Below are positions 15,320 through 16,334 of a DNA stretch of 16,334 bases, piece after piece. The position numbers were made by a program, and so were the translations under genes. The DNA is from Gammaproteobacteria bacterium (GTDB taxonomy: Bacteria > Pseudomonadota > Gammaproteobacteria > SZUA-229), in the NCBI GenBank assembly GCA_015484935.1, contig WFUQ01000205.1, positions 1 through 16,334 on the forward strand. The letters run 5' to 3'. Each line of letters starts with the position of its first letter. The stretch's first letter is position 1. Below the pieces are notes generated by a model. It saw nothing but the letters and a program-made list of their open reading frames with translations. It was not told the origin of the DNA and did no database searches.

Positions 15320-16334
15320 ATGCATACTTCTTTTCGACAGATACTGACACTCATCGCGCTGCTGCTATCGCACACCGCAGTGGTGCAGGCAGAACGCATC
15401 AAGGATGTGGCGACAGTGCAGGGCATGCGCGATAACCAGTTGATCGGTTATGGTCTGGTGGTCGGTCTCGATGGCAGCGGCGATACAGTGACGCAGGTCG
15501 CCTATACCGCACAGAGTCTCAAGAATATGTTGAACCAGCTGGGTATCGTCATCCCGCCCGGTGTTCAGCCCAAACCCAAAAATGTTGCAGCGGTGATGTT
15601 GCATGCGACCCTGCCTGCCTTCATCAAGAAAGGTCAGAAGATCGATGTCACTGCCTCATCGGTCGGTAATGCCAAAAGTCTGCGTGGTGGTACTCTGTTG
15701 ATGGCACCACTGAAAGGTGCAGATGGTCAGGTCTACGCCGTCGCACAGGGTGACCTCATCGTCGGTGGTCTGGGTGTACAGGGTTCAGACGGTTCCAAGA
15801 TAACCATCAATATCCCCAGTGTCGGACGTATCCCTGATGGTGCGATCGTGGAACGGACAGTCAACAACTCACTGGGCAACAGCGACAAACTGACACTGAA
15901 TCTGCACGCTGCAGATTTCACCACGGCCACTAATATGGCTGAGACCATCAATGATTATTTCGGGGCAGGTACGGCCAGACCGCTCGATCCGATCTCGGTC
16001 GAAGTGCGTGCCCCCGAAAAAGAATCGAACAAGATCATCTTCCTCTCCATGCTGGAGAACCTGACCATGACACCGGGTGATGCGCCTGCCAGAGTCATCA
16101 TCAATTCCCGTACCGGCACGGTGGTCATCAGCAGTCATGTGCTGGTCACGCCCGCTGCGGTATCACACGGTAATCTGGTCGTTACCATCGCCGAGAATAC
16201 GGCGGTCAGCCAGCCGGCACCGTTTGCGGATGTGGGTAATACCGAAGTGGTGCCGAATTCGACTGTCGATGTCGAGCAGGAAGACAACCGCATGTTCATG
16301 TTCGACCCCGGTGTGGAACTGAACGACATCGTGC
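15320..16334 (+). CDS. flgI: Flagellar P-ring protein FlgI (3' end outside window)
   Basis: FlgI forms the periplasmic P ring, assembled with the help of FlgA. About 338 codons are present and the frame is open at the window end; roughly 30 residues are missing compared with the usual 365 or so. A Sec signal peptide (cleavage likely after VVQA) precedes the conserved mature start ERIKDVATVQGMRDNQLIGYGLVVGLDGSGD, read in order. KNVAAVMLHATLPAF and SSVGNAKSLRGGTLLMAPLKG follow. The segment INSRTGTVVISSHVLV continues to VTPAAVSHGNL, where E. coli FlgI has a cysteine that is Ala here. The ATG has AGGAAA upstream and lies 12 bp after flgH. Confidence 0.97.
   Translation, partial: MHTSFRQILTLIALLLSHTAVVQAERIKDVATVQGMRDNQLIGYGLVVGLDGSGDTVTQVAYTAQSLKNMLNQLGIVIPPGVQPKPKNVAAVMLHATLPAFIKKGQKIDVTASSVGNAKSLRGGTLLMAPLKGADGQVYAVAQGDLIVGGLGVQGSDGSKITINIPSVGRIPDGAIVERTVNNSLGNSDKLTLNLHAADFTTATNMAETINDYFGAGTARPLDPISVEVRAPEKESNKIIFLSMLENLTMTPGDAPARVIINSRTGTVVISSHVLVTPAAVSHGNLVVTIAENTAVSQPAPFADVGNTEVVPNSTVDVEQEDNRMFMFDPGVELNDIV

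Overview
The window reads as chromosomal DNA of a motile gammaproteobacterium with roughly half G+C content. The AcnB, SerS and Flg proteins are of gammaproteobacterial type. Flagellar gene order (flgA-flgM-flgN-cheV, then flgBCDEFGHI), with sigma54-type and sigma28-type promoters, resembles the polar-flagellum hierarchy of Pseudomonas and Vibrio relatives. All genes lie on the + strand. I cannot name a species.

Housekeeping block (1-3158): the C-terminal 44% or so of aconitase B; a fluoride-channel gene crcB; a DUF190 gene overlapping crcB by ATGA; and seryl-tRNA synthetase. The first three genes are tightly packed and could be co-transcribed.

Signalling block (3159-5883): an orphan multi-pass membrane sensor histidine kinase with an unclear start. 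It is followed, after a 215-bp gap that holds a strong sigma54-type promoter, by a diguanylate cyclase with a GAF-like N-terminus and an intact GGDEF motif and I-site.

Flagellar block (4893-16334): the same sigma54-type promoter appears to drive three packed genes. These are the diguanylate cyclase, a single-pass inner-membrane protein with a periplasmic coiled coil and C-terminal SPOR domain, and the P-ring chaperone flgA. flgM (anti-sigma28) and flgN (export chaperone) follow, with a sigma28-type promoter before flgM. cheV has its own sigma28-like promoter. A 292-bp gene-free, hairpin-rich gap then leads to a second sigma54-type promoter in front of flgB-C-D-E-F-G-H-I (proximal rod, hook cap, hook, distal rod, L-ring, P-ring). 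flgI is cut by the window end.

How they fit together: the two sigma54 units supply the rod, rings and hook. The sigma28 units supply the FlgM checkpoint, the FlgN chaperone and chemotaxis coupling. The most unusual part is the diguanylate cyclase-SPOR-FlgA unit. It places a c-di-GMP source and a probable peptidoglycan-binding protein inside the rod/ring assembly regulon. I found no mobile elements, CRISPR arrays, tRNA or rRNA genes.
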